From Anaerolineae bacterium (lineage in GTDB: Bacteria; Chloroflexota; Anaerolineae; Aggregatilineales; Phototrophicaceae), in the NCBI GenBank assembly GCA_022841825.1, contig JALHQT010000004.1, positions 124,001-188,000 of the forward strand: DNA of 64,000 bases, read 5' to 3'. Below, piece by piece: positions 29,702-38,393 of this stretch (positions are counted from its first letter, which is position 1; each line of letters opens with the position of its first letter). The position numbers and the translations under genes were made by a program. The notes under the pieces were generated by a model that was given only the letters and a program-made list of their open reading frames with translations, made no database searches and was not told where the DNA came from.

Positions 29702-30586
29702 ATGATCCGTGTCGGTTTTGTCGGCTACAGCCTGACGATGGACTGCCGCAGCTCAAAGAAGTTCCGGCTGGCGTCGTATTCGGAAGAGCGCTTCTGCGCC
29801 ACGCTGGAGAGCAACCTGGCGTGCCTGGCGGAGATCATGCGCTACAGCGTCGAACATGGGATGCTCCATTTCCGCATCTCATCGGAGCTGGTGCCGTTTG
29901 CATCACATCCGGTCTGCTCGGTCGATTGGGCGACGCGCTACGCGAGCGTGTTTGCGGAGATCGGTGCGTATGCCCGCGAACACGACTTGCGACTTTCGAC
30001 GCATCCGGGGCAGTATACGCTGATCAACTCGACCAGCGAGGCGACCGTCGCCGCCAGCGTTCGCGAACTGGAGTATCACGCGCAGATTTTCGACCTGATG
30101 GGCATGGACGCGACGCACAAGATCCAGATCCATGTCGGCGGAATCTATGGCGATAAGGACGCCAGCATCCCCCGCTTCGTCGAAAACTTCGCCCGGCTGC
30201 CCCCTGCGGTGCAGCGGCGGCTGGCGGTCGAAAACGACGACCGCCTGTACAGCGTCGCGGACTGCCTGCGCATTCATGAGGCGGTCGGGACGCCGATAGT
30301 CTTCGACAACCTGCACCATCGCCTGCTCAACGCGGGCGAACCGCTGGCGGAGGCATTCGAGTTGGCGCGGCGAACGTGGACGGACGCGCGGATGATGGTC
30401 GATTACAGCAGTCAGGGCGACAAGAAGCGCATCGGCGCGCACGCCGACACGCTGGACGAGGCGGACTTCCGCGCATTTCTCGATGGGGTGCCCACGCGCG
30501 ATTTCGACCTGATGATGGAGATCAAGGACAAAGACCTGAGCGCACTCAAGGCGCTGCGGATTGTGGAGGAAGCGGGAGCGACGTAG
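29702..30586 (+). CDS. uvsE: UV damage endonuclease
   Basis: This 294-aa protein is a UvdE/UVDE-family TIM-barrel enzyme. It begins with VGFVGYSLTMDC and has the metal-site motifs FRISSELVPFASH, STHPGQYTLINS, IQIHVGGIYGDK, VENDDR, DNLHHR, VDYSSQG and MMEIKDKD. It nicks DNA 5' of UV photoproducts and starts an excision repair path independent of UvrABC. AAAGGAG precedes the ATG at good spacing. Length is normal for the bacterial form. Confidence 0.92.
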   Translation: MIRVGFVGYSLTMDCRSSKKFRLASYSEERFCATLESNLACLAEIMRYSVEHGMLHFRISSELVPFASHPVCSVDWATRYASVFAEIGAYAREHDLRLSTHPGQYTLINSTSEATVAASVRELEYHAQIFDLMGMDATHKIQIHVGGIYGDKDASIPRFVENFARLPPAVQRRLAVENDDRLYSVADCLRIHEAVGTPIVFDNLHHRLLNAGEPLAEAFELARRTWTDARMMVDYSSQGDKKRIGAHADTLDEADFRAFLDGVPTRDFDLMMEIKDKDLSALKALRIVEEAGAT

Positions 30587-30591
30587 GGCGG

Positions 30592-31335
30592 GTGAAAGGC
30601 TTCGCTGCTATATTTCGAGTTATGTTTGATAATTTGAGACAAAGACATCCACCAAATCCAAGTTTGCGCTTGATGCGCGACGACAATACGCCTGGTGCAA
30701 TTGAAGCAAATGCACAAGGTATGCTCACTGTCCAACAGATTGAACGTATCGCACGCATAAATCCGGACATTTCCGTCGAAACGGCACGTCGCATAGAAGT
30801 CGTTCAGGCTGAATACGACCGACTCAACCAAGGCAATCTTTGGCGTATGCTTATTGGGCGCGGACGCACCCTTGAAGAAAGACTTGATCCTCGACTCGAT
30901 TTCAGAATAGTCGCTACGCAGGTACAAGAGGAACGGATGTACAACCTCCGCAAGATCCTTCCTGGCGCAGCATGTCCTTTGGTCAAACGAATTGTGGGTG
31001 AACTATCGGCAGATGGATTCTTCGCAGTATTTATCAAGGGACATGAGATCGTCTGTTGGATTGAAGAGGACTGGTGGCGGGAGCTGCGTGAGCAGGAATT
31101 TCAGAAGCCCTTAGGGCGCTGGGCGCTGCATTACTTCGACAACTGGTGTACCCCACCCCCTATTCTGTCCCTTCAACCGCTGGACGTGCCACTTCCTCCG
31201 AGTGACGCGAAGCTCAAGCACGTCGTCGGCGTGGGCGATGATGGCGAACTGGTGTATGACGATGAGACGAGCCAGGCGCAGGAGACGACAGAGATCATCG
31301 AGATCGAGCGGAAGGATCGCGCAAACTTCAGCTAG
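30592..31335 (+). CDS. Hypothetical protein
   Basis: The start may be GTG 30592 (247 aa) or ATG 30622 (237 aa); neither has a clear ribosome site. The sequence has a helical N-terminal half (GMLTVQQIERIARINPDISVETARRIEVVQAEYDRL) and FFAVFIKGHEIVCWIEEDWWRELREQEFQKP in the middle. It ends in an acidic, Glu-rich tail. No family is recognised. Base composition of its first half is more AT-rich than the neighbours, which could mean recent acquisition. It follows uvsE by 5 nt. Confidence 0.55.
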   Translation: MKGFAAIFRVMFDNLRQRHPPNPSLRLMRDDNTPGAIEANAQGMLTVQQIERIARINPDISVETARRIEVVQAEYDRLNQGNLWRMLIGRGRTLEERLDPRLDFRIVATQVQEERMYNLRKILPGAACPLVKRIVGELSADGFFAVFIKGHEIVCWIEEDWWRELREQEFQKPLGRWALHYFDNWCTPPPILSLQPLDVPLPPSDAKLKHVVGVGDDGELVYDDETSQAQETTEIIEIERKDRANFS

Positions 31336-31363
31336 AGCGCAGCGAATCAGGACTGGCGGCACC

Positions 31364-31428
31364 GGACGACGCATGCGTCGTCCCTACGAAACACCACGAC
31401 ACTTGTAGGGACGAGGCATGCCGCGTCC
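31364..31428. repeat. Pair of GTAGGGACG-type palindromes
   Basis: GGACGACGCATGCGTCGTCC at 31364-31383 is a perfect 20-bp palindrome ending in CCCTAC. GGACGAGGCATGCCGCGTCC at 31409-31428 is a near-palindrome preceded by GTAG. The two form an outward pair with GTAGGGACG ends, related to the GTAGGGGCG palindromes elsewhere in the window. Confidence 0.65.
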
Positions 31429-31493
31429 GCCGAGCAGCCCCACCTACTGTGTACGCCCATTCCGTGATTTCCGCTGATAGGACTACTTTCCGT

Positions 31494-32432
31494 TTATCCC
31501 CCCAGCTTCTTCATTTCCGCTACCGCGGCAGGCACGCCCTGCGCCAGCGTCGGATACTGTGGGACGAAGCCGGTCGCGCGCAGCCTGGCGTTGCTCAGAC
31601 GGTTTTCGTAGGCGAAGCCTTCCGCATTGATCGGACCCAACAGCCATTCGAGCACGAAAAAGGGCAGCCGAATGCGTTTGAGCGGCAGCCCGTATTCCGC
31701 GAGTGACAGCCGCGCCAGCTCCGCCAGCGTGCTTGGCTCGTCGTCGACCAGGAAGTAGCGTTCTCCCGTTGCGCCGTGCTCCGCCAGGTGCAGGATGGCG
31801 CGCCCGGCGTCTTCGACATACATGAATGAGCCAGCCTTGTCGCGTGTGCCCAGCTTCACCAGGCGCGTCCCTTTCAGCAGCGCAGCCATCATTTCGCCGT
31901 ACCAGGAACCCGCGCCGTAGATCTGCCCCGGAAACGCCTCGACGACGTTCAAGCCGCGCTCGCGGAAGGCGCGTACCTGCGCCAACGCTTCGACGATATA
32001 CGGTCCCCAGCCCTTGGGTTTGGGCGTGGCGGATTCGTCGTGCAAATCTGGTCCCAGGTCGCCGTAGTACGACGTGCCGCTGACGTAGACGATGCGCTGC
32101 CCCGCGCTGCCCATCAGCGTGGTCAACAGGTTGAGATCCATCTTGAGGCGCTCGCGGCGGTAATCCTCGGCGCGCTGGCGCGTCACTTTGCCGCCGAATG
32201 TCAGCGGCTGCGCGATGTGGACGACGCAATCGGCGCGGGCGGCGGCGTGCTGCCACTCGCCCGGCGTCAGCAGATCGCCGACGATGACTTCGATGCCCTG
32301 CGCGCGCAGGACATCCGCGCGCTCCTGTGAACGGGTGGTCGCCGTCAGGTGGTAGCCTGCCCTCAACGCATGAGCGACGAAGTGCGTGCCAATGAATCCG
32401 GTCGCCCCGGCGACAAACAGTGTCTGCGTCAT
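31494..32432 (-). CDS. NAD(P)-dependent epimerase/dehydratase-like SDR
   Basis: The 312-aa extended SDR begins with FVAGATGFIGTHFVAHAL, a glycine-rich NAD(P) loop, followed by VVHIAQPLTFGG and VYVSGTSYYGD. The usual catalytic Y-x-x-x-K reads YIVEA, so the lysine is missing and the enzyme may be atypical or non-catalytic. Its first codon overlaps the end of the upstream membrane-protein gene as ATGA. The family is clear but the substrate is not. Confidence 0.8.
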   Translation of the reverse strand: MTQTLFVAGATGFIGTHFVAHALRAGYHLTATTRSQERADVLRAQGIEVIVGDLLTPGEWQHAAARADCVVHIAQPLTFGGKVTRQRAEDYRRERLKMDLNLLTTLMGSAGQRIVYVSGTSYYGDLGPDLHDESATPKPKGWGPYIVEALAQVRAFRERGLNVVEAFPGQIYGAGSWYGEMMAALLKGTRLVKLGTRDKAGSFMYVEDAGRAILHLAEHGATGERYFLVDDEPSTLAELARLSLAEYGLPLKRIRLPFFVLEWLLGPINAEGFAYENRLSNARLRATGFVPQYPTLAQGVPAAVAEMKKLGG

Positions 32433-33112
32433 TCCATCGCCTCGGAATAGTCTACGGGCGCAACGCCATACATGGCAGCGCGGCGGCGTAGTTGATAATG
32501 GTCATAGAGCGTAATTCCGAAACGTAAAAGCAGCATGAGCGGGATGAACAGCCAGAATGGCAGGTTGCGTGATACACCCGGCTGCGTGCCGATGAAGACC
32601 AGGATGCTCAGGGCGATCAGCACCAGCAGAAACAGCACGAGATAGCGGAGGACTCCGCGCCAGGTGAGCAGCGTTGGTCTCCGGTTGATAAAGGCGATGT
32701 TCAGCCCGATGAAGGCACCGATCAGCGCGCCATCAACCGCGCCCTGGAGCGCGCGGATGTGTGCTGGCTCGCTGGCATAGGTGAAGAGCAGCGGGCTGGC
32801 GGCATTGTAACCGCCGTAGAGCAGCACGCCGACCACCACGCCAAGCTGAATACTCATCCAGTTGAAGCGCAGGATGAAGCGCAGGCTGTGCGCGCCAAAG
32901 ACCAGATATACCAGCGCCAGGATGCCGCCGATGATACCGGCGAGCGTCAGCCCGGTCGTCAACTGCGTCGGCAGCTCGCTGTCGTGCCGCCAGACGATGG
33001 CGCGCAGCCCCAGGTAGCCCGCGACAATGCACGCGAGGATCAGCACGCCCGTGATCGCCTGGATGAAGCGGTAGAGGATGCCGCGCTGTTGATGTTCCAG
33101 ATAGTCCGTCAT
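32429..33112 (-). CDS. Multi-pass membrane protein
   Basis: The 227-aa protein has about six hydrophobic segments (near 15-40, 53-75, 83-105, 120-145, 155-175 and 183-205) and short loops. The C-terminus is soluble. No family motif is recognised. It lies between moaB (stop and start adjacent) and the SDR (4-nt overlap), so the three form one operon, but no shared function is evident. Confidence 0.65.
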   Translation of the reverse strand: MTDYLEHQQRGILYRFIQAITGVLILACIVAGYLGLRAIVWRHDSELPTQLTTGLTLAGIIGGILALVYLVFGAHSLRFILRFNWMSIQLGVVVGVLLYGGYNAASPLLFTYASEPAHIRALQGAVDGALIGAFIGLNIAFINRRPTLLTWRGVLRYLVLFLLVLIALSILVFIGTQPGVSRNLPFWLFIPLMLLLRFGITLYDHYQLRRRAAMYGVAPVDYSEAME

Positions 33113-33622
33113 CTACTTACGCACGACCTCCCAGGCGAGGTGGTTGATTTCGGGCAGAATCAGCTTTTCCAGCGCGACCTGGACGGCGTTCGGGCTGCCC
33201 GGCATCGAAAACACCAGCGTCCCGCGATACACCCCGGCGGTCGCGCGGCTGAACATCGCCGCCGCGCCGACCCCCTGATAGCTGAACATGCGGAAGAGTT
33301 CGCCAAAGCCGGGCAGCGTCTTTTCCAGCATTCGGCTGATCACATCGTAGGTCGTGTCACGGGGGCTGATGCCCGTGCCGCCGTTGAAGAGGATGATTCG
33401 CACGTCGTCCCGCGTCGCCAGTTCTGTCAGCGCATCGGCGACCTGATCCGGTTCGTCCTTGATCAGGCGGTAGGCAGCCGTGATGTGCCCCAACTCGGTC
33501 AGCCGCTTTTCGATGTACTGGCGGTTGGCGTCGGTTTCCGGCGTGCGTGTATCGCTGACGGTGACGATGGCGACGGGGACGGGCTGCGTCCCGGCTTTCT
33601 GGCGGTGTTCGTCTGCGCTCAT
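33113..33622 (-). CDS. moaB: Molybdenum cofactor biosynthesis protein MoaB/Mog family
   Basis: The 169-aa protein starts at ATG 33622 with AGGAA upstream. The MoCF domain pattern is clear: [87 protein letters not shown]. Family members bind or adenylate molybdopterin. Size and the SYQ/GVG segment fit MoaB rather than MoeA. No other cofactor genes are adjacent. Confidence 0.9.
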   Translation of the reverse strand: MSADEHRQKAGTQPVPVAIVTVSDTRTPETDANRQYIEKRLTELGHITAAYRLIKDEPDQVADALTELATRDDVRIILFNGGTGISPRDTTYDVISRMLEKTLPGFGELFRMFSYQGVGAAAMFSRATAGVYRGTLVFSMPGSPNAVQVALEKLILPEINHLAWEVVRK

Positions 33623-33946
33623 ATTGGGTTTCCTGCTGCCTTGTCCCCTTAAATTGAACCGCAAACTGCCGATGAACGCCAATCCGATCGATGAATGAAT
33701 AGAACCATGAGGGACACAGCCGAGTTGCGCATAAAATCATGAAACGCCCCCAACACGGGTGTTTTGCTGGACAAAGGTGTGAGGACGTGTCAGAATACCA
33801 TTAAGATAAATTGCTGGTCTCTTTCGTTACACACGTTGGGCATGCGCTTTTAGAGTGTCTTCGTAAAAAAGTCCTGTTTTGAGTGCCTCTGCCTGGCTCT
33901 ATTGCTTCTTTGGGGCAAGGCGACGTGTGTAGAAGGAGACATCCTT
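33623..33946. other. Divergent intergenic region, no gene seen
   Basis: About 320 bp separate the divergent moaB and dehydrogenase genes. A short palindrome AACACGGGTGTT (near 33755) and AT-rich tracts are present, but no convincing promoter, RNA or small ORF was found. The ribosome site AAGGAG of the dehydrogenase lies at its right end. Confidence 0.4.
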
Positions 33947-34954
33947 GTGGAATTGTGCGTTATCCCAGGGGACGGGGTTGGTCCCGAGGTCGTGCCGGCT
34001 GCTGTGCGGGTCCTGCGCCAGATAGTGCCGGATGTGACCGTCTTTGAGGCGGAAGCGGGGTGGGAATGCTTTAAGAAGCATGGGACTCCGCTGCCGGAAG
34101 AAACACTGGCGCTCGCACGGCGTTGTGGTGCCGTCCTGTATGGCGCTGCGGCATCCCCTCACTATCCGGTGGATGGTTACTATGTGCCTGGTGTTCGCCT
34201 GCGCCGTGCCCTCAACACCTACGCCAATGTACGCCCGACTCGCTACCTGCCAGTACCAACATCGCGCCTGGGCGTAGACTTGATTGTCGTGCGCGAAAAC
34301 ACGGAAGATGTATACGCGGGTCACGAATATACGCAGGACAGTGGGCGCGTCGGGATCGGCGAGAAGGTCATTACGCAGGAAGCGACCGAGCGCGTGGCAC
34401 ATCGAGCCTACAGGTTGGCACAGAGCGTCAATCGCACGAAAGTGACGATTGTCCACAAGGCGAGTGTGATGCCACAGACTGACGGTTTGTTCCGTCGCGT
34501 CGCCCTGGAAGTTGCCCAGCAGTACCCGGATATTGCGACGGACGAACTGTTGGTCGATACCGCCGCTTACTGGATGGTCAAGAAGCCGGATCGCTTCGAT
34601 GTGATCCTGACTTCCAACCTCTACGGCGACATCCTTTCCGACATGGCGGCTGCTTGGGGCGGCGGCTTGGGTTTAGCACCGTCGCTGAACCTGGGCGATG
34701 GGGTGGCGATGGCGGAGCCTGTCCATGGCTGTGCGCCGGACATCGCGGGGCAGGGCATTGCCAACCCTACGGCGACGATTTTGAGCGTAGCCCTGCTGCT
34801 GCGCTATCATTTTGAGATGGTTGAGGAAGCAGAACGGCTCGAAGCAGCGATTCAGGCAGTGCTTTCGACGGGCGATCATACGATAGATATCGACCGTGAA
34901 GGCTCCCTCTCGACCGCCATCTTTACCGATCATGTCTGCCAGCAGCTCATGTAG
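33947..34954 (+). CDS. Isocitrate/isopropylmalate dehydrogenase family protein
   Basis: The 335-aa protein starts at GTG 33947, with AAGGAG eight bases upstream. It begins LCVIPGDGVGPEVV and has RRALNTYANVRPTRYLP, VVRENTEDVYAGHEY, the KASVMPQTDGLFR lysine segment, TSNLYGDILSDMAAAWGGGLGLAPS and EPVHGCAPDIAGQGIANPTATILS. These are the metal, hydroxy-acid and NAD sites of beta-decarboxylating dehydrogenases. The substrate loop (ENTEDVYAG) resembles isocitrate or homoisocitrate enzymes more than LeuB. No leu or lys genes are adjacent, so the substrate is left open. Confidence 0.88.
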   Translation: MELCVIPGDGVGPEVVPAAVRVLRQIVPDVTVFEAEAGWECFKKHGTPLPEETLALARRCGAVLYGAAASPHYPVDGYYVPGVRLRRALNTYANVRPTRYLPVPTSRLGVDLIVVRENTEDVYAGHEYTQDSGRVGIGEKVITQEATERVAHRAYRLAQSVNRTKVTIVHKASVMPQTDGLFRRVALEVAQQYPDIATDELLVDTAAYWMVKKPDRFDVILTSNLYGDILSDMAAAWGGGLGLAPSLNLGDGVAMAEPVHGCAPDIAGQGIANPTATILSVALLLRYHFEMVEEAERLEAAIQAVLSTGDHTIDIDREGSLSTAIFTDHVCQQLM

Positions 34955-34972
34955 CCAAAGGGGTTTTGTAGA

Positions 34973-35428
34973 ATGAGTGATGTGCAAGCGCTCGTGGTCT
35001 CGGAAGTCAGTCGTCAGATCGACTCCCTCGGTGCGAATGAGTTCGCGGTCGAGATCGATGGTGAGCGTGTCAGCGGCGTCTTTCGTGTTTCCGAATTGAT
35101 CGCCTTCAAACTGGATGTCAAACCGTCCCTGACCAAGTACATGCAGGAGCCGTTCAAGATCGTCAAGATGCTCCAGCGCGATCCGCATTCGCCATTCAAC
35201 CGCTGGGTGCGTGAGACGATTGCCGCGCGTGACGACATCGCCCATCCGAAACGCCAGCTTTCGATCATCGCGGTGGATGACGGCGTGGAAACCCGGCGTT
35301 GGGTCATCAAGGGCGCGTGGATTTCCGAAATTCGCTACTCGGACTTCAACAGCAGCTCCGCCGAGCTGGTCGAAGAAACGCTGCTCGTCCGCTACGATGA
35401 TCTCGAGGTGGTGTGGCAGGGCGTCTAA
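34973..35428 (+). CDS. Phage tail tube (T4 gp19-like) family protein
   Basis: This 151-aa protein resembles tail tube and contractile-injection tube proteins: FAVEIDGERVSGVFRVSEL near the start, then RWVRETIAARD, KRQLSIIAVDDG, RRWVIKGAWISEIRYSDFNSSSAELVEETLLVRYDDLEVV. The W-x-x-x-G-A/W-I...D-F/L-N...E..LRYD pattern is the family hallmark. No sheath, baseplate or other tail gene is nearby, so it is either a remnant or has been recruited for another role. It follows the dehydrogenase by 18 nt. Confidence 0.65.
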   Translation: MSDVQALVVSEVSRQIDSLGANEFAVEIDGERVSGVFRVSELIAFKLDVKPSLTKYMQEPFKIVKMLQRDPHSPFNRWVRETIAARDDIAHPKRQLSIIAVDDGVETRRWVIKGAWISEIRYSDFNSSSAELVEETLLVRYDDLEVVWQGV

Positions 35429-35507
35429 TCTCTGTGCGAAGTGCGGGGTGAGCGCTGCTTGCCGACAGAGGCTGGCTCCACGACTCACTTCGCAGGATGC
35501 AGCGGCG

Positions 35508-36614
35508 TCAGGTGTATAAGCCTATACTGAAGACGATCCCCAGGAGAGACAACGCAAACGCCAGATAGACAAACCGCTGCACCTGGCGCTCGAAGACCGT
35601 CAACTGGCGGTCAATGTGCTTCTGATCAACCTGTTCCTTGCGGTGACGGTAGATCCAGTGGATGGGCCAGTGCAGGATCGGTACTGTGAACGCCGCCCAG
35701 ATCGCGTAGCCGATGCCCATGAGCAGGAAGACGGGCAGTCGGTTGTCACTGACAAACGCCAGCATGATGAAGGCGACCAGCGTTGCCCAGACGAACATCA
35801 TCAGCGTCGAGACATAACGCATCACCAGCCTGCGCAGATAGAGGACATGGCGCACCATCGAGGTTTCGGTGGTGGCAACTTCTTCCACGAGCTTACGGTC
35901 GAGCGTGCGCGCCAGCCCGAATGCTGTATTGAAATGTTCCACCTGCTTGCGGTCGGCGTCGGCGGGTAGTCCCTCGGTGGCGAGCAGCTCGTGCCACTGC
36001 CGCGAGCGGGGAATGATCTCGCCGTTGGTGTTTTCGACGGTTTCCTCAAAGTACTTCTCGCGTTTTTCCGCACTGAACGGGATCAGAAAATTGATGGCGG
36101 TCTTGCGATACTGATAGGCGTAGACGCGCTTCTTGATTTCGGGCGATTCGTCTGGCGAGAATGTGATGCCAGACAGGACGAATGACGGCGTGAAGAGCGA
36201 GCCAGGGAAGCCTGGGGTGTAGATCGTGAAATAGAAGTGAATGACATCCTTGAGCAGGAGGTACAAGCCGTAGAGGGGCATGAACGCCGAAAGCACGAAC
36301 GGGAAAGCCAGCGTCGCCATAGCTGCGATGCCGAATACCTGGTCTGATGTCGCCAGCGTGGGGAGTGTTTCGACCCAGAAGTTGATGAAAACGCGCAGTA
36401 TCCCGGTGATTTCGTCCTTGATGAAGAGGGGGAAAAGGATCATCAAACCCGCGCCGCTGACGAAGCTGACCGCGATACGATGCAGGGTCGAAAGGCGCAC
36501 TTCAGTGCGCTGAAGATAGGCGCGCATGGCGTTGCGTTCAGCCTCGGTCACGTCCCGTTCATGGTGGTCGTGATTGACGGTGGAGACTTGTTCGGTCTTG
36601 GGCATGGCGGACAT
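35508..36614 (-). CDS. Membrane protein of unknown function
   Basis: The 368-aa protein has a His/Glu-rich N-terminus, hydrophobic segments near 45-65, 95-130 and in the second half near 265-310, plus one at the C-terminus. A central soluble region (about 150-255) includes YQYRKTAINFLIPFSAEKREKYFE. No family is recognised. It is divergent from the metY leader region, so the 36615-36758 gap probably holds both promoters. Confidence 0.65.
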   Translation of the reverse strand: MSAMPKTEQVSTVNHDHHERDVTEAERNAMRAYLQRTEVRLSTLHRIAVSFVSGAGLMILFPLFIKDEITGILRVFINFWVETLPTLATSDQVFGIAAMATLAFPFVLSAFMPLYGLYLLLKDVIHFYFTIYTPGFPGSLFTPSFVLSGITFSPDESPEIKKRVYAYQYRKTAINFLIPFSAEKREKYFEETVENTNGEIIPRSRQWHELLATEGLPADADRKQVEHFNTAFGLARTLDRKLVEEVATTETSMVRHVLYLRRLVMRYVSTLMMFVWATLVAFIMLAFVSDNRLPVFLLMGIGYAIWAAFTVPILHWPIHWIYRHRKEQVDQKHIDRQLTVFERQVQRFVYLAFALSLLGIVFSIGLYT

Positions 36615-36758
36615 GGAGTGTTTGGTCCTGACTCATTGCAGCAACGTTTTCAATCTATGCTGATTGCCCAGGGGAGTCAATCCGTGGGTGATGAAGTTCA
36701 GATGCACACCATGATCAATCGCTTGCATTTGGACTCGTCTCGTGCTAACCTCGGTTTC

Positions 36759-36860
36759 ATGAGCAGTTTTTCGTCCCCCCTCGCCATTCATTCACCTGCC
36801 GCCGCGATGTGCTGCTGTATGTGTTGCATGATGATCACGGAGAGAACCCGGGACGCCTAA
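36759..36860 (+). CDS. Cys/Met-rich leader peptide of metY
   Basis: A 33-codon frame reads MSSFSSPLAIHSPAAA and then MCCCMCCMMI before TERTRDA and TAA. Five cysteine and four methionine codons fall within nine positions, far above chance. The frame ends just before a possible antiterminator and an intrinsic terminator, 176 nt before metY, the sulfhydrylase that incorporates sulfide. This is the layout of ribosome-mediated attenuation: stalling at Cys or Met codons would favour readthrough. The start could instead be ATG 36807 or further upstream; the ribosome site is weak. Confidence 0.7.
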   Translation: MSSFSSPLAIHSPAAAMCCCMCCMMITERTRDA

Positions 36861-36925
36861 CGCTCTTGCGATGCAGATCGCTCACAGTGCCAGTGAAGAG
36901 CCAGCCGTCCAGGTTGGCTCTTTTT
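36861..36925 (+). terminator. Attenuator: antiterminator/terminator pair before metY
   Basis: The terminator stem is AAGAGCCA (36896-36903) with TGGCTCTT (36915-36922), followed by five T's from 36921. GCTCTT at 36862-36867, directly after the leader stop codon, can pair with AAGAGC at 36896-36901 and so compete with the terminator. A small hairpin GCGAT/ATCGC (36868-36881) lies between them. A ribosome at the leader stop would cover GCTCTT and let the terminator form; one stalled earlier at the Cys/Met run would not. Confidence 0.7.
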
Positions 36926-36929
36926 GTTT

Positions 36930-36963
36930 GTGCGGCGCATGTGAGAGGGAGCCTGCGCCGCAC
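36930..36963 (+). promoter_or_regulatory. Strong hairpin between terminator and metY
   Basis: GTGCGGCGCA (36930-36939) and TGCGCCGCAC (36954-36963) form a perfect 10-bp stem with a 14-nt loop. It follows the attenuator terminator and precedes the metY ribosome site by about 55 nt. There is no T-run. It may protect the mRNA or form part of the leader control. Confidence 0.5.
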
Positions 36964-37036
36964 CCAACAAGGGCACATGAAATGAGCGAGATCGTCGCCC
37001 AGACCATTGGCTTCAATCACAGGAGTACGACGAACG

Positions 37037-38353
37037 ATGTCTGAACAGAACGGTAACCACAAGGCTTTCGAGACGCAGGCGCTGCACGCGGGCTATTCGC
37101 CAGACCCCACAACCGGGTCGCGCGCGGTGCCGCTTTACCAGACGACTGCCTATCAGTTCCGCGATACCGATCATGCCGCCGCGCTCTTCGCCTTGCAGGA
37201 AATGGGCAACATCTATACGCGCATCATGAACCCGACCAACGATGCTTTCGAGCAGCGTCTGGCGGCGCTCGAAGGGGGCATCGCCGCGCTGGCGACTTCG
37301 TCCGGCCATTTTGCAGAGGCGCTCTCGATCCTCACGCTTGCCAACGCGGGTGACGAGTTTATCTCGACCAGCTCGCTCTATGGCGGCTCGTACACGATGT
37401 TCTCGCATACGCTGCGCCGCCTGGGCATCAAGGCGCATCTCGTCCAGGACATCAGCCCTGCCAAGATTGAGCCGCTCATCAATGACAAGACGCGCTTTGT
37501 CTATCTGGAAACGCTCGGCAACCCCAAGCTGGATGTCCCGGACTTCGAAGCGATTGCCCAGATTGCTCATCATTACGGGCTGCCCCTGATTGTGGACAAC
37601 ACGTTTGGCACGCCCTACCTGTTCAAGCCCTTCCAGTGGGGTGTTAACATCAGCATCCACTCGACGACCAAGTGGATCAGTGGTCACGGCTTGATCATCG
37701 GCGGCGCGATTGTCGATGGCGGCAACTTCGACTGGAAGGCGGCGAATCGCCATCCCAATCTGCTCGAACCGGAACCCGCCTATCACGGTGCGGTGCTGGC
37801 GGATGTGCTGGGTGCTGCGGCGTTCATTGGGCGTGCGCGTGTCGTCGGCTTGCGCGATCTTGGCGGCTCGGCTGCACCGTTCAACACGTTCCTGGCGTTG
37901 ATCGGTCTGGAGACGCTCGCCCTGCGTATGCAGCGTCACACCGATAACGCGCTGGCGGTCGCCAAGTGGCTGGAGAGTCACCCGGCGGTCAACTGGGTAA
38001 ATTATCCAGGTCTCAAGAGCCACGCCAGCTATGACCTGGCGCAGAAGTACCTGCCGAACGGCGCGGGCGCAGTCGTCGGCTTTGGCATCAAGAGCGGGCG
38101 CGAAGGTGGACGTAACTTCATCGATAACCTCAAGCTGTTCTCGCATCTCGCCAACGTCGGCGATACGCGCTCGCTTGCCATCCACCCGGCGACGACAACG
38201 CACTCGCAGCTCACCGCGGAAGAGCAGGGGACTGCGGGCGTGACCCCGGACTACGTGCGCCTCTCGGTCGGCATCGAGAACATCAGCGACATCATCGATG
38301 ATCTCGATCAGGCGCTGGCGGCGGCGGAGGGTGTCACCGTTCACCCGGTTTAG
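37037..38353 (+). CDS. metY: O-acetylhomoserine sulfhydrylase
   Basis: The 438-aa Cys/Met-metabolism PLP enzyme begins FETQALHAGYSPDPTTGSRAVPLYQTTAYQF, a typical MetY start. It has NPTNDAFEQRLAALEGG, VDNTFGTPYLFKPFQWGVNISIHSTTKWISGHG with the PLP lysine, and a C-terminal DTRSLAIHPATTTHSQL and VRLSVGIE. It makes homocysteine from O-acetylhomoserine and sulfide. AGGAG precedes the ATG. metX lies about 120 nt downstream and supplies the substrate. A Cys/Met leader and terminator upstream suggest attenuation control. Confidence 0.95.
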   Translation: MSEQNGNHKAFETQALHAGYSPDPTTGSRAVPLYQTTAYQFRDTDHAAALFALQEMGNIYTRIMNPTNDAFEQRLAALEGGIAALATSSGHFAEALSILTLANAGDEFISTSSLYGGSYTMFSHTLRRLGIKAHLVQDISPAKIEPLINDKTRFVYLETLGNPKLDVPDFEAIAQIAHHYGLPLIVDNTFGTPYLFKPFQWGVNISIHSTTKWISGHGLIIGGAIVDGGNFDWKAANRHPNLLEPEPAYHGAVLADVLGAAAFIGRARVVGLRDLGGSAAPFNTFLALIGLETLALRMQRHTDNALAVAKWLESHPAVNWVNYPGLKSHASYDLAQKYLPNGAGAVVGFGIKSGREGGRNFIDNLKLFSHLANVGDTRSLAIHPATTTHSQLTAEEQGTAGVTPDYVRLSVGIENISDIIDDLDQALAAAEGVTVHPV

Positions 38354-38393
38354 CAGCATGGGGGGTGCGCATGATTCAATTTGTGGCATGATT

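Noticed and set aside
36861-37036. SAM riboswitch in front of metY
   Set aside because: The conserved SAM-I core and other SAM classes were not found; the leader peptide plus terminator explains the region better.
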